A stretch of DNA of 64,000 nucleotides, taken from Sphingobacteriales bacterium (GTDB taxonomy: Bacteria; Bacteroidota; Bacteroidia; Chitinophagales; Chitinophagaceae). Below are positions 44,267 through 52,990 of this stretch, piece by piece (position 1 is the stretch's first letter; each line of letters starts with the position of its first letter). The stretch spans positions 1-64,000 of the forward strand of contig REAR01000059.1 in NCBI GenBank assembly GCA_004295245.1. Reading direction: 5' to 3'. The position numbers were made by a program, and so were the translations under genes. The notes under the pieces are model-generated. The model saw nothing but the letters and a program-made list of their open reading frames with translations, did no database searches and was not told the origin of the DNA.

Positions 44267-44995
44267 ATGAAATTTTTTTTAACAGCTGTAGCTATTACAG
44301 CAGCAATGTTTGCCTGCAATAATAATACAGCACAAACAGCAGTTAAAATGCCTGCAAGCAATAATGATGGTTTTGTTAAACTGTTTGATGGAAAAACATT
44401 TAACGGCTGGCATACTTTTAAAAGAGATACGGTAGGCAGCGCCTGGAAAGTAGTGGATGGAATGATTTACTTAGATACATCTAAAAAAGAAGGCTGGCAG
44501 GTTAAAGACGGGGGCGATATTGTTACTGATGAAGCTTTTGAAAACTATCATTTAAAACTGGAGTGGCGCTTGGCCCCCGGTGGCAATAGCGGTATTATAT
44601 TTAATGTGCAGGAAGACGGGAATAAGTTTGAACATACCTGGCATACCGGACCAGAGATGCAAGTGTTGGATAATGACGGCCACAGTGATGCTAAAATATA
44701 CAAACACAAATCGGGCGACCTGTATGATTTAATAGCCAGTTCAAAAGACGCATCAAAACCTGCCGGAGAATGGAACCTGGCAGAAATTATTTGCAATAAC
44801 GGAAAACTAGATCTTTTCTTAAACGGCGTAAACGTAGTATCTACCACCATGTGGGACGATAATTGGAAACAGTTGATTGCAGGTAGTAAGTTTAAGGGCC
44901 GTGCCGATTTTGGAGCATATAAAAAAGGCCGCATTGCCTTACAAGATCATGGTAATGCTGTTTGGTACCGTAACATTATCATTAAAAAACTATAA
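44267..44995 (+). CDS. DUF1080 (3-keto-disaccharide hydrolase) lipoprotein
   Basis: 242 residues. The lipobox MFAC gives a lipoprotein. The domain has the DUF1080 pattern: FVKLFDGKTFNGWHTF, then LKLEWRLAPGGNSGIIFNV, MQVLDNDGH and AEIICNNGKLDLFLNG, ending KGRIALQDHGNAVWYRNI. Its concanavalin-like fold is described as a 3-keto-glycoside hydrolase or lyase, cleaving sugars after C3 oxidation. Placed 10 bases after the cytochrome c gene, it links oxidation to cleavage. Confidence 0.88.
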   Translation: MKFFLTAVAITAAMFACNNNTAQTAVKMPASNNDGFVKLFDGKTFNGWHTFKRDTVGSAWKVVDGMIYLDTSKKEGWQVKDGGDIVTDEAFENYHLKLEWRLAPGGNSGIIFNVQEDGNKFEHTWHTGPEMQVLDNDGHSDAKIYKHKSGDLYDLIASSKDASKPAGEWNLAEIICNNGKLDLFLNGVNVVSTTMWDDNWKQLIAGSKFKGRADFGAYKKGRIALQDHGNAVWYRNIIIKKL

Positions 44996-44997
44996 CA

Positions 44998-45750
44998 ATG
45001 CTTGCAAAATGTATTTTTCGCTATTTGTTTTTGTTGCTTACACTTGTTGTTAGCGTATCGTTTAGTGGAAATAATTTTTTGCAACCACTGAAAAGAGAAA
45101 ACCGGGTGTTGGTGTTTTCTAAAACCAATGCATTTAGGCATGCCAGTATAGCCGATGGTATAGAAGCGATACGAAAAATTGGAGAAGCTAATAATTTTGA
45201 TGTGGATGCCACAGAAGATTCTTTAGCTTTTACACCAGAAAACTTACAACAGTACAAGGCGGTTATTTTTTTGCATACTACCGGTAATATCTTAGGCGAA
45301 GCGCAGCAACTGGCGTTTGAAGATTATATACATAAGGGCGGTGGCTTTGCAGGTATACACGGTGCCAGCGATTGCGAATACCAATGGCCCTGGTATGTAA
45401 AAATGGTAGGCGCTAGTTTTGATAGCCACCCCAAACAGCAAGATGCCGTTTTAAGAGTGGTAAATAAAAAGCATGTAGCTACCAAAGGCTTGCCACAAGA
45501 ATGGAAACGCTTTGACGAGTGGTATAATTTTAAAAATCTGAACAAGAAAGTAAAAGTGCTTATTAAATTAGATGAGCAATCTTATCAGGGTGGTAAGCAT
45601 GGAAAGAATCACCCGATTGCGTGGTACCATGCTTATGAAGGAGGCCGTGCATTTTATACGGCACTGGGTCATACAAAAGAAGCTTATACTGAGCCTTTGT
45701 TTTTACAACATATTACTGGCGGCATAAAATATGCCATGAACGTACAATAG
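44998..45750 (+). CDS. ThuA-like protein
   Basis: 250 residues with a hydrophobic signal segment at the start. The ThuA domain (glutamine-amidotransferase-like fold) covers RVLVFSKTNAFRHASIADGI to the end, with AVIFLHTTGN, GGGFAGIHGASD, NHPIAWYHAYEGGRAFYTALGH. ThuA in rhizobia belongs to trehalose use through 3-ketotrehalose. Its exact reaction is unsettled. The gene starts 2 bases after the DUF1080 stop and ends the operon before a bidirectional terminator. Confidence 0.88.
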   Translation: MLAKCIFRYLFLLLTLVVSVSFSGNNFLQPLKRENRVLVFSKTNAFRHASIADGIEAIRKIGEANNFDVDATEDSLAFTPENLQQYKAVIFLHTTGNILGEAQQLAFEDYIHKGGGFAGIHGASDCEYQWPWYVKMVGASFDSHPKQQDAVLRVVNKKHVATKGLPQEWKRFDEWYNFKNLNKKVKVLIKLDEQSYQGGKHGKNHPIAWYHAYEGGRAFYTALGHTKEAYTEPLFLQHITGGIKYAMNVQ

Positions 45751-45767
45751 CAGAACGCTATATAAAT

Positions 45768-45800
45768 AAAAGGCCGCTTTAAATAAGCGGCCTTTTATTT
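45768..45800. terminator. Bidirectional terminator between ThuA and DUF1080 genes
   Basis: AAAAGGCCGCTT (45768-45779) and AAGCGGCCTTTT (45785-45796) form a 12-bp stem with a five-base loop; A/T runs on both sides serve both convergent genes. Confidence 0.88.
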
Positions 45801-46543
45801 TATTGTAATGCTCTTACCCAAATATTTCTATAACTAACGGCATCGCCGTGGTCTTGTAATATAAAAGGTAATTTATCAGCATGCTTTGTGTATCCTGGTG
45901 TGCCAATATATTCTGTTGCGCCCCATATTTCAATATTGTTTTGTACTAAAACACCGTTGTGTAAAACCGTGATGCGGGCGGCAGCTTTAACAGTACCGTC
46001 TTCATTAAAACGTGGTGCAGTAAACACCACATCATACGTTTGCCACTCACCGGGTTTGCGGCTGGCATTTACCAAGGGCATACGTTGCTTATAAATACTA
46101 CCAGCCTGCCCGTTGCTGTAAGTAACATTATTATAATTATCTAATACCTGCAGCTCGTATAAACCCATAAAAAAGATACCGCTATTACCGCGTCCCTGTC
46201 CTTCGCCTTTTACAATAGCAGGTGTTCTCCATTCTATATGCAACTGGCAATCGCTAAAGCCTTGTTTAGATTTTATATTGCCGGTGCCGCCTGCAACAGT
46301 CATTGCGTTGTCTTCTACTTTCCATTTAACAGCACCGCCGTTTACACCTTCCCAGGCACTGGCATCTGTGCCGCCAAATAATACTACTGCATCTGATGGT
46401 GCGTTGTGTGCAGTAACACCTGGTGTTATTACTTTAGGAGCCGGGCTCCATACTTCAGTCAGCTTGGGGTCGCCCTGACGTTGTGCAACAGTTACAGTAG
46501 TAAACGAGGCCAGCAAGCAAAACGATAGCAAATATTTTTTCAT
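45800..46543 (-). CDS. Second DUF1080 family protein, secreted
   Basis: 247 residues with a Sec signal ending VTVAQ. It has the DUF1080 core: [47 protein letters not shown] and [19 protein letters not shown]. The signal has no lipobox, unlike the first DUF1080 protein, so it is probably soluble. It faces the ThuA operon across a shared terminator. Two different DUF1080 proteins suggest division of labour on different keto-glycosides. Confidence 0.87.
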   Translation of the reverse strand: MKKYLLSFCLLASFTTVTVAQRQGDPKLTEVWSPAPKVITPGVTAHNAPSDAVVLFGGTDASAWEGVNGGAVKWKVEDNAMTVAGGTGNIKSKQGFSDCQLHIEWRTPAIVKGEGQGRGNSGIFFMGLYELQVLDNYNNVTYSNGQAGSIYKQRMPLVNASRKPGEWQTYDVVFTAPRFNEDGTVKAAARITVLHNGVLVQNNIEIWGATEYIGTPGYTKHADKLPFILQDHGDAVSYRNIWVRALQ

Positions 46544-46636
46544 TTAAAATTTGTTTTAATGACTATAAAAATAACTTTTTTGCACTACCCGGTAAAAGCT
46601 TTTTAAAAGTAAACTGTGTATTGTTGCTAATACTTT

Positions 46637-47371
46637 TTACTTGTGTACAATTAATTTACCCTCTTCATAAAAGGGTAAAACATTGGCAACGTCCGGTGTA
46701 AGGCAATACTGCATATCTTTTTCAAGACCATAGCCACTCAAGCGCAGGTAGTGAGAGGCTTCTTTGGCTTTCATAAACTCAAACAAATCTTTTTTGGCTT
46801 TTGTGTACATGGTTTCTGCAATTTGAGAGGAATCGCAGTTGATGCTAAAATTTTTCTTAATACGATTTATAACAGCACCGGCAAATAACATGTCTTCTAT
46901 GTTTACCCGATCTTTCCAGGCGGCGCAGCCTAAGAGTACATTTTTATTTTGTGCCAGTAGATAATTACATACAGCTGAAAGATTGGGAAAGGAACCGGTA
47001 ATAATCTGCGGGGCTCCTCTTTCTAACGCCATGTGCAAAAGCTTGGTACCATTGGTGGTGGTTAAAACCAATGTTTTGTTTTCTATAAACGCTCTTGGGT
47101 ATTCAAAAGGCGAGTTGCCATATTCTAAGCCTTCGGCTACTTTGCCATCTCTTTCTCCTGCAGTTATTGCATCAATCTTACGTCCCAGTTCTATACACTT
47201 GGCCACACTGTCTACTGGTATAATACATTTAGCGCCGTTATATAAAGCAGTGGCAATAGTAGAGGTGGCTCTTAATACATCAATAATTACCACAACGGTA
47301 TTAGAAAGGTCGTATAAGTTTAATAGGGCGGGAGATAGAGAAGTATGAAGCGTTGGTTTTGCGTTTGTCAT
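46637..47371 (-). CDS. comB: ComB family 2-phosphosulfolactate phosphatase-like protein
   Basis: 244 residues. The family is recognised from VVVIIDVLRATSTIATALYNGA, CIIPVDSV, LVLTTTNGTKLLH and VLLGCAAWKDRVNIEDMLFAG. ComB hydrolyses 2-phosphosulfolactate in coenzyme M synthesis in archaea. Many bacteria, including Bacteroidota, have the protein without that pathway, so its true substrate here is uncertain. No coenzyme M genes are seen nearby. Confidence 0.83.
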   Translation of the reverse strand: MTNAKPTLHTSLSPALLNLYDLSNTVVVIIDVLRATSTIATALYNGAKCIIPVDSVAKCIELGRKIDAITAGERDGKVAEGLEYGNSPFEYPRAFIENKTLVLTTTNGTKLLHMALERGAPQIITGSFPNLSAVCNYLLAQNKNVLLGCAAWKDRVNIEDMLFAGAVINRIKKNFSINCDSSQIAETMYTKAKKDLFEFMKAKEASHYLRLSGYGLEKDMQYCLTPDVANVLPFYEEGKLIVHK

Positions 47372-47437
47372 AATTAAACTAAAAACACAAATGTAAAGTA
47401 ATGCCTGTTAAAATGATGCAATACTAAGGGGCAAATA

Positions 47438-47911
47438 TTAGCGCAGTAGTTGTTTCCATTTTTCTGTTTCTGCGTATTGTTTAATTACTGTATTGCGTTG
47501 CTCTAATAGCTTTTGCAAATAGCGGGTTAAATACAGTTTATTAAACATGCTGCCTAGCCCACCATAAGGAGATTCAAAAGAAAGCAGGTCAATCATTAAA
47601 GTGCCGTTATCAGTGGGTTTAAAATAATGCTCGTGTTTCATGGTTTTAAAATCTCCGCTAACCATTTCATCTGTAAAACTGTTGTAGGGTTGTAATTGGC
47701 TTATTTTAACTTTTAGAATGCGTTGCTTGGCCAGGTGTTTTGCTTTCCATGTTACTGTTTCATTTAAACCAATTAAACCAGTGGTGGTGCCTGCAACCGC
47801 TTCTTCTTTTGTATGTGCCATTGCTTTTTTGTGCAGGTCAATACTTCTGCTAAGATCAAAAACCCGTTGTGGCGGTGCAGCTATAAATGTGGTGAGGTGT
47901 ATTAATGGCAT
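47438..47911 (-). CDS. SRPBCC-fold protein
   Basis: 157 residues with the START/Bet v1-like pattern: LTTFIAAPPQRVFDLSRSID at the start, GETVTWKAKH-like strand (LNETVTWKAKHLAK), HEHYFKP and the long C-terminal helix after GGLGSMFNKLYLTRYLQKLL. Proteins of this kind bind small hydrophobic ligands; some are labelled cell-division inhibitors. No catalytic site is evident. Probably transcribed alone or with comB. Confidence 0.75.
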   Translation of the reverse strand: MPLIHLTTFIAAPPQRVFDLSRSIDLHKKAMAHTKEEAVAGTTTGLIGLNETVTWKAKHLAKQRILKVKISQLQPYNSFTDEMVSGDFKTMKHEHYFKPTDNGTLMIDLLSFESPYGGLGSMFNKLYLTRYLQKLLEQRNTVIKQYAETEKWKQLLR

Positions 47912-48005
47912 AGCATTAAGCTTATTGGATGGTGGTGATAGTTGTTTTGCAAAAACCTTTCCAAAAAAGTAACACTGCTTTATTTTATTGCCAATGCGGT
48001 TGCTG

Positions 48006-48057
48006 CCGTTGAAGTGAGTGACACAACGATGCTGACCGGAGTTACCATGCTGGCTAC
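48006..48057 (-). repeat. Interspersed two-box repeat, half copy, variant palindrome
   Basis: GAGTGACACAAC 48016-48027, 21-base spacer, GCTGGCTAC 48049-48057. The second box ends 7 bases from the gcvT stop codon. Confidence 0.87.
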
Positions 48058-48064
48058 CCTATTA

Positions 48065-49150
48065 TTATGAAAAGGGAAACTTAACCACTTTGGCTTTTAG
48101 CTGCTTATCTCTTACGGCAATAAAAACTTCTGTATCTAACGCAGCGTGTGCACTGTTTACATAACCCATGCCTATAGCTTTTTGCAAGCTGGGCGCCTGC
48201 GTGCCCGATGTTACAAAACCAATGTCATTGCCAGCTGCATCTTTAATTTGATAATGATGGCGGGGTATGCCTTTGTCTACCATTTCAAAACCTACCAGCT
48301 TACGGCTTATACCGTTTGCTTTTTGTGTTTCTAAAATGGTGCGTGCCGTAAAGTCTTTGGTAAACTTGGTTATCCAACCCAAGCCTGCTTCTAGCGGAGA
48401 GGTGGCATCATCAATATCGTTACCATATAAACAAAAACCCATTTCTAAACGTAAGGTATCTCTTGCACCCAAGCCAATGGGTTTAATGCCTTGTGCAGCA
48501 CCAGCTGCAAAAATAGCGTCCCAAATTTTTTCAGCATCGTTGTCTTTATCTTCAAAATAAATTTCAACGCCTCCGGCACCTGTATAACCGGTGGCACTTA
48601 CTAAAACATTTTCAACACCAGCAAACACACCTTTTGTAAATGTGTAATATTTCAGGTTTAAAATATCCATACTGGTTAAGGATTGCAAAATTTTTGTGGC
48701 ATTAGGCCCTTGTATGGCCAGCAGGCAGGTTTTATCAGAAATATTATGCATTTCCACACCCTTGGTATTGTGCTGGCTAATCCAGTTCCAATCCTTTTCA
48801 ATATTAGAAGCATTTACCACTATCATATACACCTTGTTGGCCTCTACACAATAAATTAAAAGATCATCAATAATACCCCCTTCGTTATTGGGCATACAAC
48901 TGTATTGTGCTTTGCCATCTGTAAGTTTTGATGCATCGTTAGTGGTAACACGCTGTATCAGGTCTAATGCGTCAGCGCCTTTCAGAATAAACTCACCCAT
49001 ATGGCTTACATCAAAAACGCCTGCATTTGAACGCACTGCAGCATGCTCATCATTAATACCGGTGTAACTAATGGGCATATTGTAACCAGCAAAGGGGGCC
49101 ATTTTTGCGCCCAATGCAATGTGTTTTTGTGTAAACGGAGTGTTCTTCAT
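48065..49150 (-). CDS. gcvT: Aminomethyltransferase (glycine cleavage T protein)
   Basis: 361 residues, the tetrahydrofolate-dependent part of the glycine cleavage system. The N-terminus reads [22 protein letters not shown], then [17 protein letters not shown], the T-protein signature with its conserved Asp and His. [13 protein letters not shown] and [20 protein letters not shown] follow, then the C-terminal barrel with [12 protein letters not shown]. Length is normal. The other glycine-cleavage genes are not in the window. Confidence 0.95.
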   Translation of the reverse strand: MKNTPFTQKHIALGAKMAPFAGYNMPISYTGINDEHAAVRSNAGVFDVSHMGEFILKGADALDLIQRVTTNDASKLTDGKAQYSCMPNNEGGIIDDLLIYCVEANKVYMIVVNASNIEKDWNWISQHNTKGVEMHNISDKTCLLAIQGPNATKILQSLTSMDILNLKYYTFTKGVFAGVENVLVSATGYTGAGGVEIYFEDKDNDAEKIWDAIFAAGAAQGIKPIGLGARDTLRLEMGFCLYGNDIDDATSPLEAGLGWITKFTKDFTARTILETQKANGISRKLVGFEMVDKGIPRHHYQIKDAAGNDIGFVTSGTQAPSLQKAIGMGYVNSAHAALDTEVFIAVRDKQLKAKVVKFPFS

Positions 49151-49230
49151 TTGGTCTTTTTAGGCTGCAAAAATAAAGGTTGCCATTGAGGCAACCAATT
49201 ATACATTTCAAAGGAGGTGTTTAATTTTTT

Positions 49231-49328
49231 GTTTCCGGCATTTGTAAGCTTAGCAGCAGTTGTTGCGTCGCACACGTGTACGGTTGTGCAGGCCGCAACG
49301 GTATTTTATAAAAACCAGTGGCTGGCAG
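49231..49328. repeat. Interspersed two-box repeat, inverted pair with worn right half
   Basis: GTTTCCGGC 49231-49239, 22-base spacer, GTTGCGTCGCAC 49262-49273; then GCCGCAAC 49292-49299, 21-base spacer, GCTGGCAG 49321-49328. Confidence 0.83.
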
Positions 49329-49487
49329 CATACAAAGAAGCCAGAAAAGAAAGAATTAATAGTAGCGGTTTCATTTTTTTTAATTTGATAAGGTTTTAAA
49401 AAAAGGCCCCATGTGAACAAGGGGCCCTGTGTTCCAACTTCAACCCCGCTTGCCAACTGTAGTTGATGCAGCGGCATGCAGGCGCTA

Positions 49488-51752
49488 TTAAAATTTTGAT
49501 ACAAATGTTACCGGAGAAAAAATACTACTGGCAGCTATTGGTTCGTCAATATTTTCTGCTTCCTGATTATTGCTATTTTGTGTAACCTGTTTAATTTTCT
49601 TCTCTCTTTCAACACTGTCTTTCACCCGCATTTCCTCACGCAGCTTTTCTTTTACTTTATCTTTAATAGAGTCTTCCAGTTGTTTATACCGGTACTGGTA
49701 TTGCACATCTTTGTCTTTAAATTCACCTTCGGCTTCAATGTCCACTCCCTCATCATTAATCTTTAATTTAAACTTGCCGTTTTTCAGTTCATTTAAATCC
49801 AATTTGTCCATTCTTTGTAAACCTTCGGGTGTCATTATATATTCAATACCTGCATCCCAACGGTAACTATTATCCCAACTGTCATCCCACTGCATATTCC
49901 AGCCACGGCGATTATTTACATTTATTGAAAACCACTCGTAATCTTCCACTGCTTTTGTAATTTCTATTTTCTTACCTACGGGTACTTCCACCACAATCAA
50001 AACCTGCTGGTTTCTGAATTTTTCATTTCGTGTAATGGCAAAGCCTTTAGGCAAGGTTAAAACAGAGTCTTTAATAACCGGGGTAAAGTTTATTTTTTCA
50101 GCCAGTGCCTTTGCTTCTTCGGGGTTATTGCCACGGCTAAAGCGCATCTGGTAAACATGGTAATCATTGTCTTTACTTTTTATGATGTTTACTCTAACGG
50201 TATTCAGCATAAGAGTATCTTCATTTATTCCGTAGAAAGGCATGTTTTTGTGGTCCCAGTCAATACCATACCAGTCGCTTCCATAGTAGCGTACATTGCT
50301 TGGCGTCACATCTACCACCATTTTTTCTTTAATAGGCTGGTTAATGGTAATGGTACTTTCAATACCAGATCTTGTTTTAAAGTTTCTGGAGATACCTGCA
50401 ACTAAACAAATAACACTTACCCATCCAAGGGTCCATAAGGTGCCAAACACATAACCCAGGTAGTGCGTTTTGCTTCTTATGCCCATAATTCTTCTTACCA
50501 ACCAAACCAGCAATGCTATAATAGGTACTGCTAAGAATAATATTAAAGTGCCCCATAAGAAAAGGTTTTGCCAAAAGCCATCCAGTAAGTAACCTTTAAA
50601 AGGAATAATGCTCACCCCGCCTGCAATCCCTCCAAACAATACTCCCATTAAGGCCATTAACAATGCAAAAGCAATAATACCGGCAATAAATAAGAAGAAT
50701 GCTTTAAACAACACGCCAATGGCATGTCCAAACCCGGTGCCTGTTTTTCTGGCAACAGGCGCAGCTTCTGCAGCAAACGACTGTGTTCTTTCTTTAGCAA
50801 CTGTACCCAGCTCTTGCGCTTTATCTTTAACCTCGCTGCCAAATTTTTCAGCACGTGCTTTTAAATGTTCCAGATCTTCTTTTACGGTTTTAGAAATACT
50901 TTCAAGGTCTACTTTCTCACCACGCATTTCCAATTTTTCTGTAGCTGTAACTGCTTCAGGTAATACTATCCATAAAACGATATAGGTAATAAACAACGTG
51001 CCACCAAAACCACCCGTAATAAATACAGGCCCGGGGTTAAAGTCAAACCATGCGTTGTTAAAAATGCTGGTAATGCCACCAAAAATAATGGGTAAGGCAA
51101 ATATTAAACGGGGTATCCAGGTGTCAATATTAAAGTAAGCAGCCACACCGCTGGCTACGCCACCAATTACTTTATCATCGGGGTTACGGTATAAACGCTT
51201 GCGGCTGGTAGAGGCTAAAGATCTTGAAGGCAAAACAATCCAGAAAATAATATAGAGTAAGATGCCGGTGCCAAAACCACCTAAGGTTATAATGGCAAAT
51301 AAAATTCTTACAACTGCAGGGTCAATTTTTAAGTAGTTTGCCAAACCTCCACAAACGCCCCCCAGTACTTTATCATTTTCACTTCTATACCAGCGGCGTG
51401 GCTCATCTGCCGTGGTATAAGATTGTTGTTGCTGGCCACTATTTGTATTATTAGTAGCACTTGCGTTTGCAGCAGCTAAGTCATTTTCTGCTTGCTCTAA
51501 ATCTGCAGGCCTACCAATACTGTCAATAACAGCATTCACATCAGCATCCGTAATACAGGCACTGCCTTTTTTTAACCGGCCATCAAACAATTCTGCAATG
51601 CGGCTCTCAATGTCATTAATAATTTCATCTCTGCCTTCTTCATTAGCAAAATAAATACGCAAACTTTCTACGTATTGTTTCAGTGTATCATAAGCAGGCT
51701 CCTCAATGGGTATCACCCTGCCCTGAAAGTTTATATTAATTATCTTTTTCAT
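49488..51752 (-). CDS. Two-PspC-domain envelope-stress membrane protein
   Basis: 754 residues. After an N-terminal domain with NINFQGRVIPIEEPAYDTL and a helical linker come two PspC domains: DKVLGGVCGGLANYLKIDP near 125 and DKVIGGVASGVAAYFNIDTW near 190, each with a membrane helix. A coiled-coil stretch (about 270-330), four to five more membrane helices (about 340-470) and a beta-rich extracytoplasmic tail follow. PspC senses membrane stress in the phage-shock system. The upstream PadR gene (14 bases away) is a likely partner and regulator. Confidence 0.85.
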   Translation of the reverse strand: MKKIININFQGRVIPIEEPAYDTLKQYVESLRIYFANEEGRDEIINDIESRIAELFDGRLKKGSACITDADVNAVIDSIGRPADLEQAENDLAAANASATNNTNSGQQQQSYTTADEPRRWYRSENDKVLGGVCGGLANYLKIDPAVVRILFAIITLGGFGTGILLYIIFWIVLPSRSLASTSRKRLYRNPDDKVIGGVASGVAAYFNIDTWIPRLIFALPIIFGGITSIFNNAWFDFNPGPVFITGGFGGTLFITYIVLWIVLPEAVTATEKLEMRGEKVDLESISKTVKEDLEHLKARAEKFGSEVKDKAQELGTVAKERTQSFAAEAAPVARKTGTGFGHAIGVLFKAFFLFIAGIIAFALLMALMGVLFGGIAGGVSIIPFKGYLLDGFWQNLFLWGTLILFLAVPIIALLVWLVRRIMGIRSKTHYLGYVFGTLWTLGWVSVICLVAGISRNFKTRSGIESTITINQPIKEKMVVDVTPSNVRYYGSDWYGIDWDHKNMPFYGINEDTLMLNTVRVNIIKSKDNDYHVYQMRFSRGNNPEEAKALAEKINFTPVIKDSVLTLPKGFAITRNEKFRNQQVLIVVEVPVGKKIEITKAVEDYEWFSINVNNRRGWNMQWDDSWDNSYRWDAGIEYIMTPEGLQRMDKLDLNELKNGKFKLKINDEGVDIEAEGEFKDKDVQYQYRYKQLEDSIKDKVKEKLREEMRVKDSVEREKKIKQVTQNSNNQEAENIDEPIAASSIFSPVTFVSKF

Positions 51753-51765
51753 TGTTGCCTGGTAT

Positions 51766-52149
51766 TTATTGGTTGATGGTTGGTTGGTTATCTGATGTTC
51801 CGCCGCTGCCAGAAAGTTGTTCTTTTTTACTGGCCAGCGTGTTTACAGCATTGGCCAGTTCGTTCCAGGTGGCCTCCAGTTCTCTGTAAAAGGCCAACCC
51901 TTTTTCAGTCAGCGAGAAATATTTTCGTGGGGGGCCAGAGTTACTTTCTACCCAGCGATAGGTTAACATGTCTGCATTTTTCAGCCTGGTTAGTAAGGGG
52001 TACAAAGTACCTTCCAGTATATTCAGGTTGGCGGCCTTCATTTCTTCTACAATATCACTGGGGTAAGCCTCGCCACGCCTGATGATGGAAAGAATACAAA
52101 ACTCCAGTATTCCCTTGCGCATCTGGCTTTGTGTGTTTTCTATATTCAT
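51766..52149 (-). CDS. PadR-family transcriptional regulator
   Basis: 127 residues. The winged-helix pattern MRKGILEFCILSIIRRGEAYPSDI, then LNILEGTLYPLLTRLKNADML and the wing YRWVESNSGPPRKYFSLTEKG, is the classic PadR fold with its dimer helix at the end. It lies directly upstream of the PspC gene on the same strand. PadR proteins often repress a neighbouring membrane-protein gene and are released by a ligand or stress. Confidence 0.92.
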   Translation of the reverse strand: MNIENTQSQMRKGILEFCILSIIRRGEAYPSDIVEEMKAANLNILEGTLYPLLTRLKNADMLTYRWVESNSGPPRKYFSLTEKGLAFYRELEATWNELANAVNTLASKKEQLSGSGGTSDNQPTINQ

Positions 52150-52199
52150 ATCATTCTTTTTTTAGGCTGGCAAAAATTGCAAAGATCCGGATAAGGTTT

Positions 52200-52255
52200 T
52201 TTACAAGCAGCATATCGCTTTTCGTCTTTTGTTGTGTCACTCACTTGTACAGCAT
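52200..52255 (+). repeat. Interspersed two-box repeat, half copy, variant palindrome
   Basis: A worn TTTACAAGC at 52200-52208, 22-base spacer, GTTGTGTCACTC 52231-52242, then ACTTGTAC. Confidence 0.75.
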
Positions 52256-52581
52256 ACCCGCTATCGGCATATTTAATGTTCTTTATGGCTATGCTTAAAT
52301 GCCTGCAAATAAGCTTTAGTGCATCATTAATGGTGTAATTACTGCTTGCAAGTAAAGAGCTTAACAAAGTTTACCAGCCCGATTAATCACTTTGATAAAA
52401 CAAAACTAAGGTAAAATTTAGTACTATGCAACACAAAGTACCAGCTTTTTTAAAGTAATGTACATGGCGTAATAATGGGTTTTAAGCAAAACCCTTTACA
52501 GTAAAGGCTTTCAGCCTTAATTTGTCTAGTGGCAGGGTAAATGGCTTTGTGCTAAATGGCAAAATAGTTTTATGAGTGGGC

Positions 52582-52611
52582 AAAAAAATGCCGACGATTG
52601 AAATCGCCGGC
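52582..52611 (-). terminator. Minus-strand terminator in the non-coding stretch
   Basis: GCCGACGATT (52590-52599) pairs with AATCGCCGGC (52602-52611) with one mismatch; read on the minus strand it ends in A then seven T. The nearest minus gene upstream ends 380 bases away. Confidence 0.7.
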
Positions 52612-52740
52612 CTGTGCTTACCTCTGAAACCACAAAAAGAAAGAGGTTTATAAAATAACTTTTATATAAAATACAATTAAGCTAATAAGTATAAAATAGA
52701 AGAGAGGGTATCAGTTCAAAACAGAAGTATGTTTTCCGGG
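52585..52740 (-). ncRNA. Candidate small RNA between phased repeats and terminator
   Basis: Hypothesis only. A minus-strand transcript starting just below the phased repeats and ending at the terminator would be about 150 bases, with two hairpins at its 3' end (52620-52647 and 52590-52611) and no open frame. A clear TAnnTTTG box was not found. The alternative is that the hairpin terminates the long 3' region of the cupin gene. Confidence 0.25.
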
Positions 52741-52778
52741 ATATTGAGAAACCATTCTAAAGGATAATGTATAAGCTG

Positions 52779-52831
52779 GAAATTGGAATAAGTACTACCG
52801 GAAATTGGATGGTAAGAAGATAGAAATTGGA
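52779..52831 (+). repeat. Three direct repeats of GAAATTGGA, 22 bases apart
   Basis: Exact copies start at 52779, 52801 and 52823. Each 9-base unit is followed by a 13-base unrelated spacer. Two-turn phasing of 9-base direct repeats is typical of tandem regulator sites, for example of LytTR proteins. Confidence 0.8.
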
Positions 52832-52990
52832 TTGATACTTTTCTTAACAAATACTATAGGTAGCGCTTGTAAGTGCGGCTAAATTAAACGTTGTTCTTTT
52901 AAATACCAATATTTTCCACTCTTTTTTTTCTTTAGCTGTCTGCTTGGTATATTGTTATCTTTAATAAGGTTGATTTATAAAAACTTAGGC

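Larger units (their letters stand above)
52256..52989. other. Non-coding stretch with phased repeats and a minus-strand terminator
   Basis: About 730 bases with no credible gene. It holds an AT-rich part (52256-52580), a minus-strand hairpin terminator (52582-52611), a second hairpin, ACCTCT with AGAGGT (52620-52647), and three direct repeats 22 bases apart (52779-52831). The longest in-frame start on the minus strand near the repeats gives only 14 residues (52711-52755), too short to call. Confidence 0.6.

Noticed and set aside
46637-47371. ComB as evidence of coenzyme M synthesis
   Set aside because: No other gene of that pathway is present, and the family is widespread in bacteria without it.
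49217-49399. Plus-strand open frame of 60 residues between gcvT and the PspC gene
   Set aside because: Its middle is encoded by an interspersed repeat pair, and it matches no family.
52146-52367. Minus-strand frame of 73 residues above PadR
   Set aside because: It runs through a repeat copy and has no recognisable fold; the overlap with the PadR start looks accidental.
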